This document shows, in pieces, positions 1-6,201 of a stretch of DNA of 7,393 bases. The stretch's first letter is position 1. Each line of letters starts with the position of its first letter. The position numbers and the translations under genes are program-made. This stretch comes from Thermoleophilia bacterium. GTDB lineage: Bacteria > Actinomycetota > Thermoleophilia > Gaiellales > Gaiellaceae. The notes under the pieces are model-generated. The model was given only the letters and a program-made list of their open reading frames with translations, searched no databases and was not told where the DNA came from. The stretch is from the NCBI GenBank assembly GCA_025934335.1, contig JAICYG010000135.1, positions 1 to 7,393 of the forward strand, given 5' to 3'.

Positions 1-888
1 CACCGAGCCCGAAGGGTCGACCGCCGACGCGTCCTTCAGCCCGTGGCCCGTGACGATGCAGGCCGCCGCCCCACGCGCGCCCCCGAGCTTCCGCAGCGCT
101 GCGATCCCGGCCGCCGAAGCCGGCTCGCAGAAGACCCCCTCGAGCCGCGCGAGCGATTGCCACTCCGAGCGGAGCTCGTCCTCCGCGAGTGACACCACTG
201 TGAGCCGCCCCGCCGCGCGAAGCTCCTCCACCCGCGCACGGTGCGCCGGCTCGCCGATCCGGATCGCCGACGCGAACGTCTCCGGGCGCTTCGCCGCCTC
301 GCCGACGACGAGCGCGGGCGTGATCCCCGCCTCGTCGCAGCCTGCGGCGACCGCCGACACGTTGCCGCCGCCGCCGTAGGGCAGCGCGATCACTTCGGGC
401 TCGCGGCCGAGCTGATCGACGATCTCGCCGACCACCGACCGCTGCCCGTCGAGCCGATCCGGGTTGAGCGAGTTGACGAGCACGAAGCCGTCCTGCTCCG
501 CGAGCTCCCGGCAGAGGCGTAACGCGTCGTCGAATGTCCCTCGAACCTCGAGTACGCGCGCGCCCGCGGCGTGCGCCTGTGCGCGCTTCGCGCTCGCCGT
601 CGCGCCCTCCGGCGTCAGCACGACGGCGTGCAGCCCGGCGCGCGCGGCGTACGTCGCCGCCGACGCGGCCGTGTTGCCGGTCGACGCGCAGACGACGAAG
701 CGCGCGCCCCCGTCGGCTGCGCGCTCGACGGCAACCGCCATGCCGCGGTCCTTGAAGCTGCCCGTGGGATTGAGGTGCTCGCACTTCAGGTGAAGCTCCA
801 TCCCGAGCTCGTCGCTCAGCCGACGCGCGCGCACGAGCGGCGTCCCGCCCTCGCCGAGCGTGAGCCACGACGCGCGCACCCCCGTCAT
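1..888 (-). CDS. thrC: Threonine synthase, 3' end cut by the window edge
   Basis: This PLP enzyme converts O-phospho-L-homoserine and water to L-threonine and phosphate, the last step of threonine synthesis, in the cytosol. The frame is open for 296 codons to the window edge. It shows LGEGGTPL near residues 11-18, the PLP-lysine motif PTGSFKDRG (K46), CASTGNTAASAATYAARAG (phosphate-cup and structural region), FDDALRL, LVNSLNP, a glycine-rich YGGGGN PLP-phosphate loop, RPETFASAIRIG, FCEPASAAG and TGHGLKD. These are in the order seen in Thermus-type threonine synthases of about 350 residues, so probably 30-60 C-terminal residues are missing. ATG at 888-886 overlaps the hom stop as ATGA, implying translational coupling. 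Relative to family members I remember, the start is about 15-20 residues short (a segment like LIERYRDRLPV is absent), and I saw no good start upstream in frame. Cysteate or diaminopropionate lyases share the fold, but the motifs fit ThrC best. Confidence 0.95.
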   Translation of the reverse strand, partial: MTGVRASWLTLGEGGTPLVRARRLSDELGMELHLKCEHLNPTGSFKDRGMAVAVERAADGGARFVVCASTGNTAASAATYAARAGLHAVVLTPEGATASAKRAQAHAAGARVLEVRGTFDDALRLCRELAEQDGFVLVNSLNPDRLDGQRSVVGEIVDQLGREPEVIALPYGGGGNVSAVAAGCDEAGITPALVVGEAAKRPETFASAIRIGEPAHRARVEELRAAGRLTVVSLAEDELRSEWQSLARLEGVFCEPASAAGIAALRKLGGARGAAACIVTGHGLKDASAVDPSGSV

Positions 889-2186
889 GCCCAGCCGAGC
901 TCCGCGACGCCGCGATCCGAGACGACCGGGATCGGCCGCGACGCGCGCCGAACCTCCTCGAGGCCGGCGAGATCACCGAGCGCGGCCGCGAGCGCGCCCG
1001 CCGGAGCCTCGTGCGTGACGACGTGCAGCGTCGCACCGCTCCCCGCCTGGTGCTGCACGAGCCGCGCGATCGACACCTCGTGCCGGGCGAGCCCCTCGGC
1101 GACGTGCGCGAGCGTGCCCGGCCGGTCGTCGACGAGCAGCCGGAAGTAGAACGGGGAGCGCGACGCGCCCGGCGCGAGCTTCGGCACCTCTCGCCACGCC
1201 GCGTCGTTCTGCAGGAAGCCGGTGCCCATCGTCCCGATCACGCTCGTGATGTCCGCGATCACCGCCGACGCCGTCTCGGTGCCGCCCGCGCCGGGGCCGG
1301 CGAGCGTGATCTCGCGGATCGCGTCGCCCTGGAGCATCACCGCGTTGAAGGCGCCGTCGACCTTCGCCAGGGGATGCTGCGCGTCGACGAACGCCGGCTC
1401 GACGCGCACGTCGTAGCCGCCGTCGACGAGCCGCGCTGCTCCGACGAGCCGCACGACCATCTCGAGCTCGCGCGCCGCCGCGACGTCGAGCGGGTCGATC
1501 TCCGTGATGCCGGCGTACTGCACGTCGTCGAGCGGCACGCGCGTGTTGAAGGCGACCGTCGCGAGGATCGCCATCTTCGCCGCCGCGTCTGCTCCCGACA
1601 CGTCGTCGGTCGGATCCGCCTCCGCGTACCCGCGCGCCTGCGCGTCGGCGAGCGCCTCGGCGTAGGACTTGCCGCCCTCCATCTCCGTCAGGACGAAGTT
1701 CGTCGTGCCGTTGACGATCCCGAGCACGCGGTGCACGTTCGTGACCACGAGCGACTCGCGCAGCACCTTGATCACCGGGATCGCCGCGCACACGCTCGCC
1801 TCGAAGCGCAGCTGCACGCCGCCCGCCGACGCCGCTGCGAAGAGCTCCGGTGCACGACGCGCGACGAGTTGCTTGTTCGCGGTGACGACGTGCTTGCCGC
1901 GCGCGAGCAGGTCGACGACGTAGGCGCCGGCAGGCTCGAGGCCGCCCATCACCTCGGCGACGACGGCGATCGACGGGTCGTCGAGGATCTCCGCGAAGTC
2001 GGTCGTGATCGCCGCACCGTCGGCGACCTGCCGCTCCTTCGCCGTGTCGCGGACGAGCGCCTTGACGACGCGGACGCGGTGGCCGGTCGCGCGCTCGATG
2101 TCGCCGGCGGACGCGGCGAGCAGCCGGTCGACGGCGCCACCGACGGTGCCGTACCCGAGCAGGGCGACGTTCGTCTCCGTGGTCAT
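885..2186 (-). CDS. hom: Homoserine dehydrogenase with C-terminal ACT domain
   Basis: It catalyses NAD(P)-dependent reduction of aspartate semialdehyde to homoserine, the branch point to threonine and methionine. The 433-residue protein has the nucleotide-binding loop GYGTVG at 11-16, the AEVMGG segment at 77-82, TANK at 102-105, GIVNGTTNF at 156-164, and the catalytic-domain signature EADPTDDVSGADAAAK at 189-204, whose K204 corresponds to a catalytic lysine of the family. A C-terminal ACT domain (about 346-425, FYFRLLVDDRPGTLAHVAEGL) is typical of bacterial Hom and usually mediates threonine feedback. The open frame extends 37 codons upstream, but that part resembles antisense of the neighbouring transporter. 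MTTETNVALLGYG, starting at 2186, matches the family. There is no clear Shine-Dalgarno before this ATG; GGATAC lies 8 nt upstream, so a leaderless start is possible. It is followed directly by thrC. Confidence 0.96.
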   Translation of the reverse strand: MTTETNVALLGYGTVGGAVDRLLAASAGDIERATGHRVRVVKALVRDTAKERQVADGAAITTDFAEILDDPSIAVVAEVMGGLEPAGAYVVDLLARGKHVVTANKQLVARRAPELFAAASAGGVQLRFEASVCAAIPVIKVLRESLVVTNVHRVLGIVNGTTNFVLTEMEGGKSYAEALADAQARGYAEADPTDDVSGADAAAKMAILATVAFNTRVPLDDVQYAGITEIDPLDVAAARELEMVVRLVGAARLVDGGYDVRVEPAFVDAQHPLAKVDGAFNAVMLQGDAIREITLAGPGAGGTETASAVIADITSVIGTMGTGFLQNDAAWREVPKLAPGASRSPFYFRLLVDDRPGTLAHVAEGLARHEVSIARLVQHQAGSGATLHVVTHEAPAGALAAALGDLAGLEEVRRASRPIPVVSDRGVAELGWA

Positions 2187-2244
2187 CGAGCCGCGTATCC
2201 AACCATGTGCGTCGGAGTCGCCTCCGCCGGAAACACCGCTTCCC
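2187..2244. promoter_or_regulatory. Divergent hom / MFS intergenic region
   Basis: This short spacer separates hom (minus) from the MFS transporter (plus) and must hold the hom promoter, plus the transporter promoter if that gene is not internal to another transcript. On the minus strand GGATAC (2200-2195) sits 8 nt before the hom ATG and could be a -10 for a leaderless message, but no -35 is convincing. No Shine-Dalgarno is clear on either side. The transporter could alternatively start at GTG 2179, inside hom, which would leave no spacer at all. Confidence 0.3.
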
Positions 2245-3480
2245 GTGCGGTGGCGGCTGGCGGTGGGGGTGGTCGGGCTCGCGTGGTCCCTGACCACCGT
2301 CGCCGCCTATCTGCCGCCGGTGCTGCATCGTTACACGCACTCGCGCACCGTGATCGGCGCGCTGCTCGCGGTCGAGGGGCTCGTCGCGCTCGGCGTTCCG
2401 CTCGTCGTCGGGCCGCTTTCCGACCGGACGAGGACGCGCTTCGGGGCGCGCAGGCCCTGGCTGCTCGCGGCGCTCCTGCCGATGGTCGGGGCGCTCGCGT
2501 TCCTTTCCGTGGCGGGCTCGCTCGCCGCGACGGGCGGCGTCCTCGCGGTCTTCTACGTCGCGTACTACGTCTACGAGACGCCCTACCGCAGCATGTACCC
2601 GGACCGGATCGACCGGCGGCAGCTCGGAAAGGCGATGGCCGCGCAGCACCTCCTCCGCGGCGCCGCGATCGGGCTGGCGCTCGTTCTGGGTGGGATCCTG
2701 CTGCATGTCGCCCGGCCGCTGCCGTTCGCGCTCGCCGCCGGGATCGTGCTGGCGGGCGGCATTGCCGTCGTCGCGCTCACCGAGCCGAAGGAGGCGGAGA
2801 GCGGAGGCGACACGTTCGCGCCGCTCCGCATCGTGCGCGAGGACCGCGACGTACGCCTCTTCCTGATCGCGAACACGGCGTGGGAGACGACCTTCGCCGG
2901 CATGCGCACGTTCGTCGTCCTCTACGTCATCCGCGGTCTCGACCAGCCGCTCTATGTCTCGTCGGCGATCCTCGGCGCCGTCGCCGCCGGCTATCTCGTC
3001 GCAGCGATCGGCGTCGGTCGGTTCGCCGACCGGGTCGGTCTGACCCGCGTGATCCTGGTCGCGTCGGTCGTATACGGGCTCGGACTGCTCTCGGGCGGTA
3101 TCCCGCGCCACTGGCACTGGTCCTTCCTCGGCCTCGTCTTCCTCGTCGCAATCGCGGCCGGCGCGGTGATGACGCTCGCGTGGGGGCTCCTCTACGAGCT
3201 GACGGGGGACGAGGACGAAGGGGCGGTCGCAGGGCTCGCGACGATGACGAAGGGGATCGGCATCGTCGTCGGCCCGCTCGTCGCCGGCGGCGCGATCGAC
3301 GTGCTGAAGGGGGTCTTCGCCTCGACCGACGGCTACGCCGCGATGTGGCCGGTGCTGGCCGTTCCGATCCTCGCTGCGATCCCGCTGCTCTTCCCGCTCC
3401 GGCGGGCCGAGAGAGCTAGCCGTGACGGGGGCCGGGGCGGCGGCGGACGGTCCCCCAGCCCCAGAGGTTCCAGACGATGA
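2245..3480 (+). CDS. MFS transporter, GPH/SLC45-like
   Basis: This is a polytopic inner-membrane permease of about 411 residues with alternating hydrophobic segments consistent with 12 helices. The loop after helix 2 carries the major-facilitator motif in the form GPLSDRTRTRFGARRPW (56-72). Its D-R-T-R-T-R-x-G-x-R-R-P pattern resembles the glycoside-pentoside-hexuronide (MFS_2) and SLC45 sucrose-transporter groups rather than drug exporters. The second half repeats a weaker version, GRFADRVGLTR. ETPYRSMYPD follows helix 4. The substrate cannot be told, and no sugar gene is nearby. The start is uncertain: GTG 2245 gives a short cytosolic tail before helix 1, while in-frame GTG 2179 would add 22 proline-rich residues and overlap the hom start. 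The last 20 or so residues are Gly/Arg/Ser-rich and overlap the convergent gene at 3416-3829, so the natural end may have been shorter. Confidence 0.86.
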   Translation: MRWRLAVGVVGLAWSLTTVAAYLPPVLHRYTHSRTVIGALLAVEGLVALGVPLVVGPLSDRTRTRFGARRPWLLAALLPMVGALAFLSVAGSLAATGGVLAVFYVAYYVYETPYRSMYPDRIDRRQLGKAMAAQHLLRGAAIGLALVLGGILLHVARPLPFALAAGIVLAGGIAVVALTEPKEAESGGDTFAPLRIVREDRDVRLFLIANTAWETTFAGMRTFVVLYVIRGLDQPLYVSSAILGAVAAGYLVAAIGVGRFADRVGLTRVILVASVVYGLGLLSGGIPRHWHWSFLGLVFLVAIAAGAVMTLAWGLLYELTGDEDEGAVAGLATMTKGIGIVVGPLVAGGAIDVLKGVFASTDGYAAMWPVLAVPILAAIPLLFPLRRAERASRDGGRGGGGRSPSPRGSRR

Positions 3481-3829
3481 GCGACAGGCCGCCGAGCCCG
3501 GCGCCGATGAAGTCCGCGATCAGGTCGGTCGCGCTCGCCCTTCACCAGGTGCCAGTGCGGGAAGAGACCGCCGAGCGCCCACTCGCAGATCTCGTAGCCG
3601 GCGCCGACCGCCGCCCCCAGGGCGAACGTGACGAGGAACATGCCGACGAGGTGATGCGTCGCGCGCGAGCGGCCGAGATCCCGCAGCACCTCGAGCCGGA
3701 CGCACACGATGTAGAGCGCCGGTGCCCTCAGTAGACGACGGTCGCACCGATGAACGCGAACCGGAGCACGTCGATCGGGTTGCGGACGACGCGGTGCCAG
3801 TCGCCGAGAAGGATCCGCCGCCGGTCCAT
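3416..3829 (-). pseudogene. Small YjdF/DUF2238-like membrane protein, frame broken twice
   Basis: Three consecutive pieces look like one protein. From ATG 3829 comes MDRRRILLGDWHRVVRNP, then DVLRFAFIGATVVY and a TGA at 3730-3728. The reading then continues one frame over as ALYIVCVRLEVLRDLG (from 3719), THHLVGMFLVTFALGAAVGA and GYEICEWALGGLFPHWHLVKG. Near 3540 it returns to the original frame with SATDLIADFIGAGLGGL, SLIVWNLWGWGTVRRR and TAG at 3418-3416. The first and third pieces share a frame, so one base appears missing near 3728-3722 and one extra near 3540. The joined product would be about 137 residues with three or four membrane segments. The H..., YEI.EW and D...D..GA pattern recalls YjdF/DUF2238 membrane proteins, a tentative match. 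It could be a decayed gene, sequencing or assembly errors, or, least likely, recoding. Confidence 0.65.
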
Positions 3830-3946
3830 GCGCGCCCCGATCTTCCCGCGCCGACGAAGCCGTTAACGCGATCCGTGGGTTCACCGATGCGGCTGTGCGC
3901 ACAGAGCTGCGACCCTGGCGGCGAAATCGAGAAAGAGGTGATGTCG
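3830..3946. promoter_or_regulatory. Divergent upstream region with a perfect 12-bp palindrome
   Basis: This spacer lies between the broken membrane gene (minus) and the DUF4389 operon (plus), so it should carry the operon promoter. CTGTGCGCACAG at 3893-3904 is a perfect 12-bp inverted repeat, about 43 bp before the DUF4389 start, and CGTTAACG at 3861-3868 is a perfect 8-bp one. Either could be an operator half-site pair, but short palindromes arise by chance in GC-rich DNA. I see no clear -35/-10 pair. Confidence 0.3.
3932..3938 (+). promoter_or_regulatory. Ribosome binding site fixing the DUF4389 start
   Basis: AAAGAGG ends 8 nt before ATG 3947 but only 2 nt before ATG 3941. The spacing favours 3947, giving MAAYPYPVRLEG, which is also how I remember other DUF4389 proteins beginning. 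Confidence 0.6.
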
Positions 3947-4594
3947 ATGGCCGCCTATCCCTATCCGGTGCGGCTCGAGGGCCGGCTCGACCAGCCGTCG
4001 CGGTGGCTCTGGCTCGTCAAGTGGCTGCTCGCGATCCCGCACTTCGTCGTGCTCGCGCTCCTGTCCGTCGGGTTCGTGCTCGCGACGCTCGCGGCGTTCT
4101 TCGTGCTGCTCTTCACCGGGCGCTACCCGCGCTCGCTGTTCGACTTCAACGTCGGCGTGATCCGCTGGAGCTGGCGCGTCGGCTTCTACAGCCTCGCCGC
4201 GAACGGCACCGACCGGTACCCGCCGTTCACGCTGCGGGACGTGCCTGACTACCCGGCGCGCGTCGAGATCGACTACCCGGAGCACCAGCGCAAGGGCCTG
4301 CCGCTGCTCGGCTGGTGGCTCGCCGGGTTCCCGCAGTACATCGTCGCGGGCGTCTTCGGCGGTGGCGTCGGCGCCGTCTGGTGGCACGGCTCGTGGGGGC
4401 TTGTCGGCGTGCTCGTCCTCTGCGCTGCGCTCGTGCTCCTCTTCCGCGGCTTCTACCCGCGGTCGCTCTTCGACTTCGTGCTCGGCCTGAACCGATGGGT
4501 CGTCCGCGTCGGTGCGTACGCGGCGCTGATGACGCCCGAGTACCCACCGTTCCGGCTCGACCCGGGCGAGCTCGAGGAAGGAGCCACGCCATGA
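3947..4594 (+). CDS. DUF4389 membrane protein with two internal repeats
   Basis: This is a 215-residue membrane protein of unknown function, recognised as DUF4389 from MAAYPYPVRLEG, LVKWLLAIPH, GRYPRSLFDFNVG and DRYPPFTL. It contains two copies of one module. Residues 56-96 (FTGRYPRSLFDF..G..RW..RVGFY....DRYPPFTL) match 166-204 (FRGFYPRSLFDF..GLNRW..RVGAY....EYPPFRL), each preceded by a long hydrophobic hairpin (about 23-56 and 121-165). That suggests about four membrane segments, with the YPRSLFDF and YPPF loops on the same side. No catalytic residue can be assigned. Its stop overlaps the ATG of the flavodoxin gene (ATGA, 4591-4594), so the two are very probably co-translated. Family function is not established as far as I know, and none is claimed here. 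Confidence 0.9.
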   Translation: MAAYPYPVRLEGRLDQPSRWLWLVKWLLAIPHFVVLALLSVGFVLATLAAFFVLLFTGRYPRSLFDFNVGVIRWSWRVGFYSLAANGTDRYPPFTLRDVPDYPARVEIDYPEHQRKGLPLLGWWLAGFPQYIVAGVFGGGVGAVWWHGSWGLVGVLVLCAALVLLFRGFYPRSLFDFVLGLNRWVVRVGAYAALMTPEYPPFRLDPGELEEGATP

Positions 4595-5067
4595 ACGCCG
4601 CAGTCGTCTACGAGTCGTCGTTCGGCAACACACGTGCGTTCGCCGAGGCGATCGCCGGCGCGCTCGATGCTCGCGTCTATTCGGTCGACGACGAGCCGCC
4701 GGAGCTCGACGGGCTCGACCTGCTCGTGGTCGGGGCTCCGACGCACGTGCACGGTCTCTCCGGCGCCCGCTCGCGGCAGGCGGCGCGTGACCAGGGCGCT
4801 CAGGGCACGCCCGGCATCGGCGCGCGCGAGTGGCTCGAGCGGATGCCGGAGGCGAGCGGTCTCCCGGCCGCCGCGTTCGACACGCGGCCCGACAAGGCGG
4901 CGTTCCTCACCGGGTCGGCCGCGCGCGGGATCGCGAAGCGGCTCGAGCGCCACGGCTGCTCGCTCGCGAGCGAGCCGGAGAGCTTCTTCGTCGAGGGCAC
5001 GCCCGGGCCGCTTGCCGAGGGCGAGATGGAACGGGCCGCGGCCTGGGGGAAGAGCCTCCGTCGATGA
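4591..5067 (+). CDS. Flavodoxin-like FMN protein
   Basis: The 158-residue protein has the size and layout of a flavodoxin domain. It begins with a hydrophobic strand and phosphate loop, AAVVYESSFGNTR (3-15), equivalent to the T/S-x-T-G-N-T FMN-phosphate loop. DGLDLLVVGAPTHVHGLS (40-57) is the strand and loop that usually flank the isoalloxazine ring. AAFDTRPDKAAFLTGSAARGIAKRLERHG (94-122) and SFFVEGTPGPLAEGEMERA (131-149) resemble the C-terminal half of actinobacterial flavodoxin-domain proteins. The probable role is a cytosolic one-electron carrier or FMN-dependent redox enzyme, with the partner unknown. The start is set by AAGGAG at 4578-4583, 7 nt upstream, and the ATG overlaps the DUF4389 stop. 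The next gene follows after 27 nt. No iron-sulfur or diflavin partner is in the window. Confidence 0.88.
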   Translation: MNAAVVYESSFGNTRAFAEAIAGALDARVYSVDDEPPELDGLDLLVVGAPTHVHGLSGARSRQAARDQGAQGTPGIGAREWLERMPEASGLPAAAFDTRPDKAAFLTGSAARGIAKRLERHGCSLASEPESFFVEGTPGPLAEGEMERAAAWGKSLRR

Positions 5068-5068
5068 G

Positions 5069-5098
5069 AGGAGGCGGATCGTGCAGGGCGCGAGATGA
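5069..5098 (+). other. Consensus Shine-Dalgarno with possible 5-codon leader ORF
   Basis: AGGAGG at 5069-5074 is the strongest ribosome site in the window. It is 20 nt from the sigma-factor ATG at 5095, too far for normal use, but 6 nt from GTG 5081. That GTG opens GTG CAG GGC GCG AGA TGA, whose stop overlaps the sigma ATG as ATGA. Ribosomes could load on the leader and re-initiate on the sigma gene. Alternatively the site is vestigial, or the sequence between has an error. Confidence 0.35.
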
Positions 5099-6066
5099 CG
5101 GACGCGCTAGCATCGGCGTCGATGGCGACCACTGTCGACGTCGGCGCCGAGCTCGAGCAGTACCGGCGCGAGCTCACGGGCTACTGCTACCGCATGCTCG
5201 CCTCGCCGTTCGAGGCGGAGGACGCGGTGCAGGAGACGATGGTCCGCGCCTGGCGCGCGTACGACCGCTTCGAGGGCCGCTCCGCGCTGCGTTCGTGGCT
5301 GTACCGGATCGCGACGAACGTGTGCTTCGACATGCTGAACGGCCGCGAGCGGCGTCCCCGGCCGATGGACCTCGGCCCGGCGGGCGCGCCCGTCGTCGAG
5401 AACCTGAACGTGCCCGCCGAGGTGACGTGGCTGCAGCCGATCCCCGACTCGCACCTGCCGGAGGAGACGGCGATCGAGCGCGAGAGCGTGCGGCTCGCGT
5501 TCGTCGCGGCGCTGCAGCACCTGCCGCCGCGCCAGCGCGCCGCGCTGATCCTCGCGGAGGTGCTTCGCTGGCAGGCGAGCGAGATCGCGGAGCTGCTCGA
5601 GACGTCTGTGCCCTCGGTGAACAGCGCCCTGCAGCGGGCGCGCGCCACGATCGCGTCGCGCGACCTGACGAAGTCGGAGCCGGCGGAGGAGATCGACCGC
5701 GAGCTGCTCGAGCGCTACGTGGCCGCCTTCGAGGCGTACGACATCGAGGCGCTCACGTCGCTGATCCAGGAGGACGCGACGCAATCGATGCCGCCGTTCG
5801 ACCTGTGGCTGAGAGGCCGCGACGACATCATCACCTGGTGGTTCGGGCCGGGCATCGGGTGCCAGGGCTCGCGCGTGCTTCCGGTCGGCTCGGTCAACGG
5901 GTCGCCCGCGTTCGCGCAGTACAAGCCCGCCGAGGGCGGCGGCTACGAGCCCTGGGCGCTACAGGTGCTCGAGATCGCGGACGGGCGGGTCGTCGAGTTC
6001 TCGTTCTTCCTCGATACCGACGCGCTCTTCCCGCTGCTCGGGCTGCCGGCCCGGCTCGACGCCTAG
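5095..6066 (+). CDS. ECF sigma factor with SnoaL-like C-terminal domain (SigG/SigX5-like)
   Basis: This 323-residue protein would direct RNA polymerase to a set of alternative promoters. Sigma region 2 spans about 20-90, with YCYRMLASPFEAEDAVQETMVRAWR (-10 recognition and core binding) and RSWLYRIATNVCFDML. Region 4 is at about 133-188, with LPPRQRAALILAEVLRW and a helix-turn-helix ASEIAELLETSVPSVNSALQRAR. Residues 200-320 form a SnoaL/NTF2-like domain ending FFLDTDALFPLLGLP. This architecture and length fit the TIGR02960-type group that includes M. tuberculosis SigG. In related ECF groups the extra domain tunes activity in place of a classical anti-sigma factor, and none is seen here. The start could be ATG 5095 (weak AGGG 7 nt upstream, overlap with a leader ORF) or ATG 5122. 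It lies 27 nt after the flavodoxin gene, so is probably in the same operon. Confidence 0.93.
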   Translation: MTDALASASMATTVDVGAELEQYRRELTGYCYRMLASPFEAEDAVQETMVRAWRAYDRFEGRSALRSWLYRIATNVCFDMLNGRERRPRPMDLGPAGAPVVENLNVPAEVTWLQPIPDSHLPEETAIERESVRLAFVAALQHLPPRQRAALILAEVLRWQASEIAELLETSVPSVNSALQRARATIASRDLTKSEPAEEIDRELLERYVAAFEAYDIEALTSLIQEDATQSMPPFDLWLRGRDDIITWWFGPGIGCQGSRVLPVGSVNGSPAFAQYKPAEGGGYEPWALQVLEIADGRVVEFSFFLDTDALFPLLGLPARLDA

Positions 6067-6201
6067 GACGTCGCAGAGCCCCGCGAGCTCGACCAGCTCG
6101 ACGAGCTCGTGGGGCGCGTTCGCGACTTCGATCCGATAGCCGCCGCGCCGCGCCGCGAGCTGCAGCCGCGCGAGCGCGTCCACGATCTCGAGGCCGGCCA
6201 T
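5959..6201 (-). CDS. STAS-domain protein, N-terminally short
   Basis: The 80-residue frame reads as the second half of a STAS (anti-anti-sigma-like) domain. It has IVDALARLQLAARRGG (helix and turn), YRIEVANAPHELVELVELAGL (strand, then helix) and CDVLGVEPGRQPEQREE (last strand and tail). A complete STAS domain of about 100 residues would have two more strands and a helix in front, including the loop with the phosphorylatable Ser/Thr. Here the frame has a stop at 6234-6232, only 11 codons before the ATG, and the other frames show no missing piece. So it is truncated, a pseudogene or very reduced. Its last 108 bp are antisense to the sigma gene's SnoaL end. Convergent placement beside a sigma factor suggests a regulatory link, but a fragment lacking the phospho-loop would not act as a normal antagonist. 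No ribosome site was seen before 6201. Confidence 0.6.
   Translation of the reverse strand: MAGLEIVDALARLQLAARRGGYRIEVANAPHELVELVELAGLCDVLGVEPGRQPEQREERVGIEEERELDDPPVRDLEHL

Noticed and set aside
2187..2300. Riboswitch or attenuator leader for hom
   Set aside because: The hom start lies about 60 bp from the divergent gene. There is no room for a leader peptide with Thr/Ile codons or a folded aptamer, and none was seen.
973..3117. Open frame of 714 codons on the minus strand
   Set aside because: Same region in the wrong frame for hom and antisense to the transporter; no domain-like sequence.
1011..3419. Open frame of 802 codons on the plus strand across hom and the transporter
   Set aside because: It is antisense to hom and out of frame with the transporter. 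The product is Arg/Ala/Asp-rich low complexity, the usual shadow in GC-rich DNA.
3422..3734. Short plus-strand frames between the transporter and DUF4389
   Set aside because: They are antisense to the broken membrane gene and have charged, low-complexity products without recognisable features.
5068..5700. Anti-sigma factor gene paired with the ECF sigma factor
   Set aside because: No frame near the sigma gene encodes a zinc-finger or membrane anti-sigma protein. The SnoaL tail may take that role.
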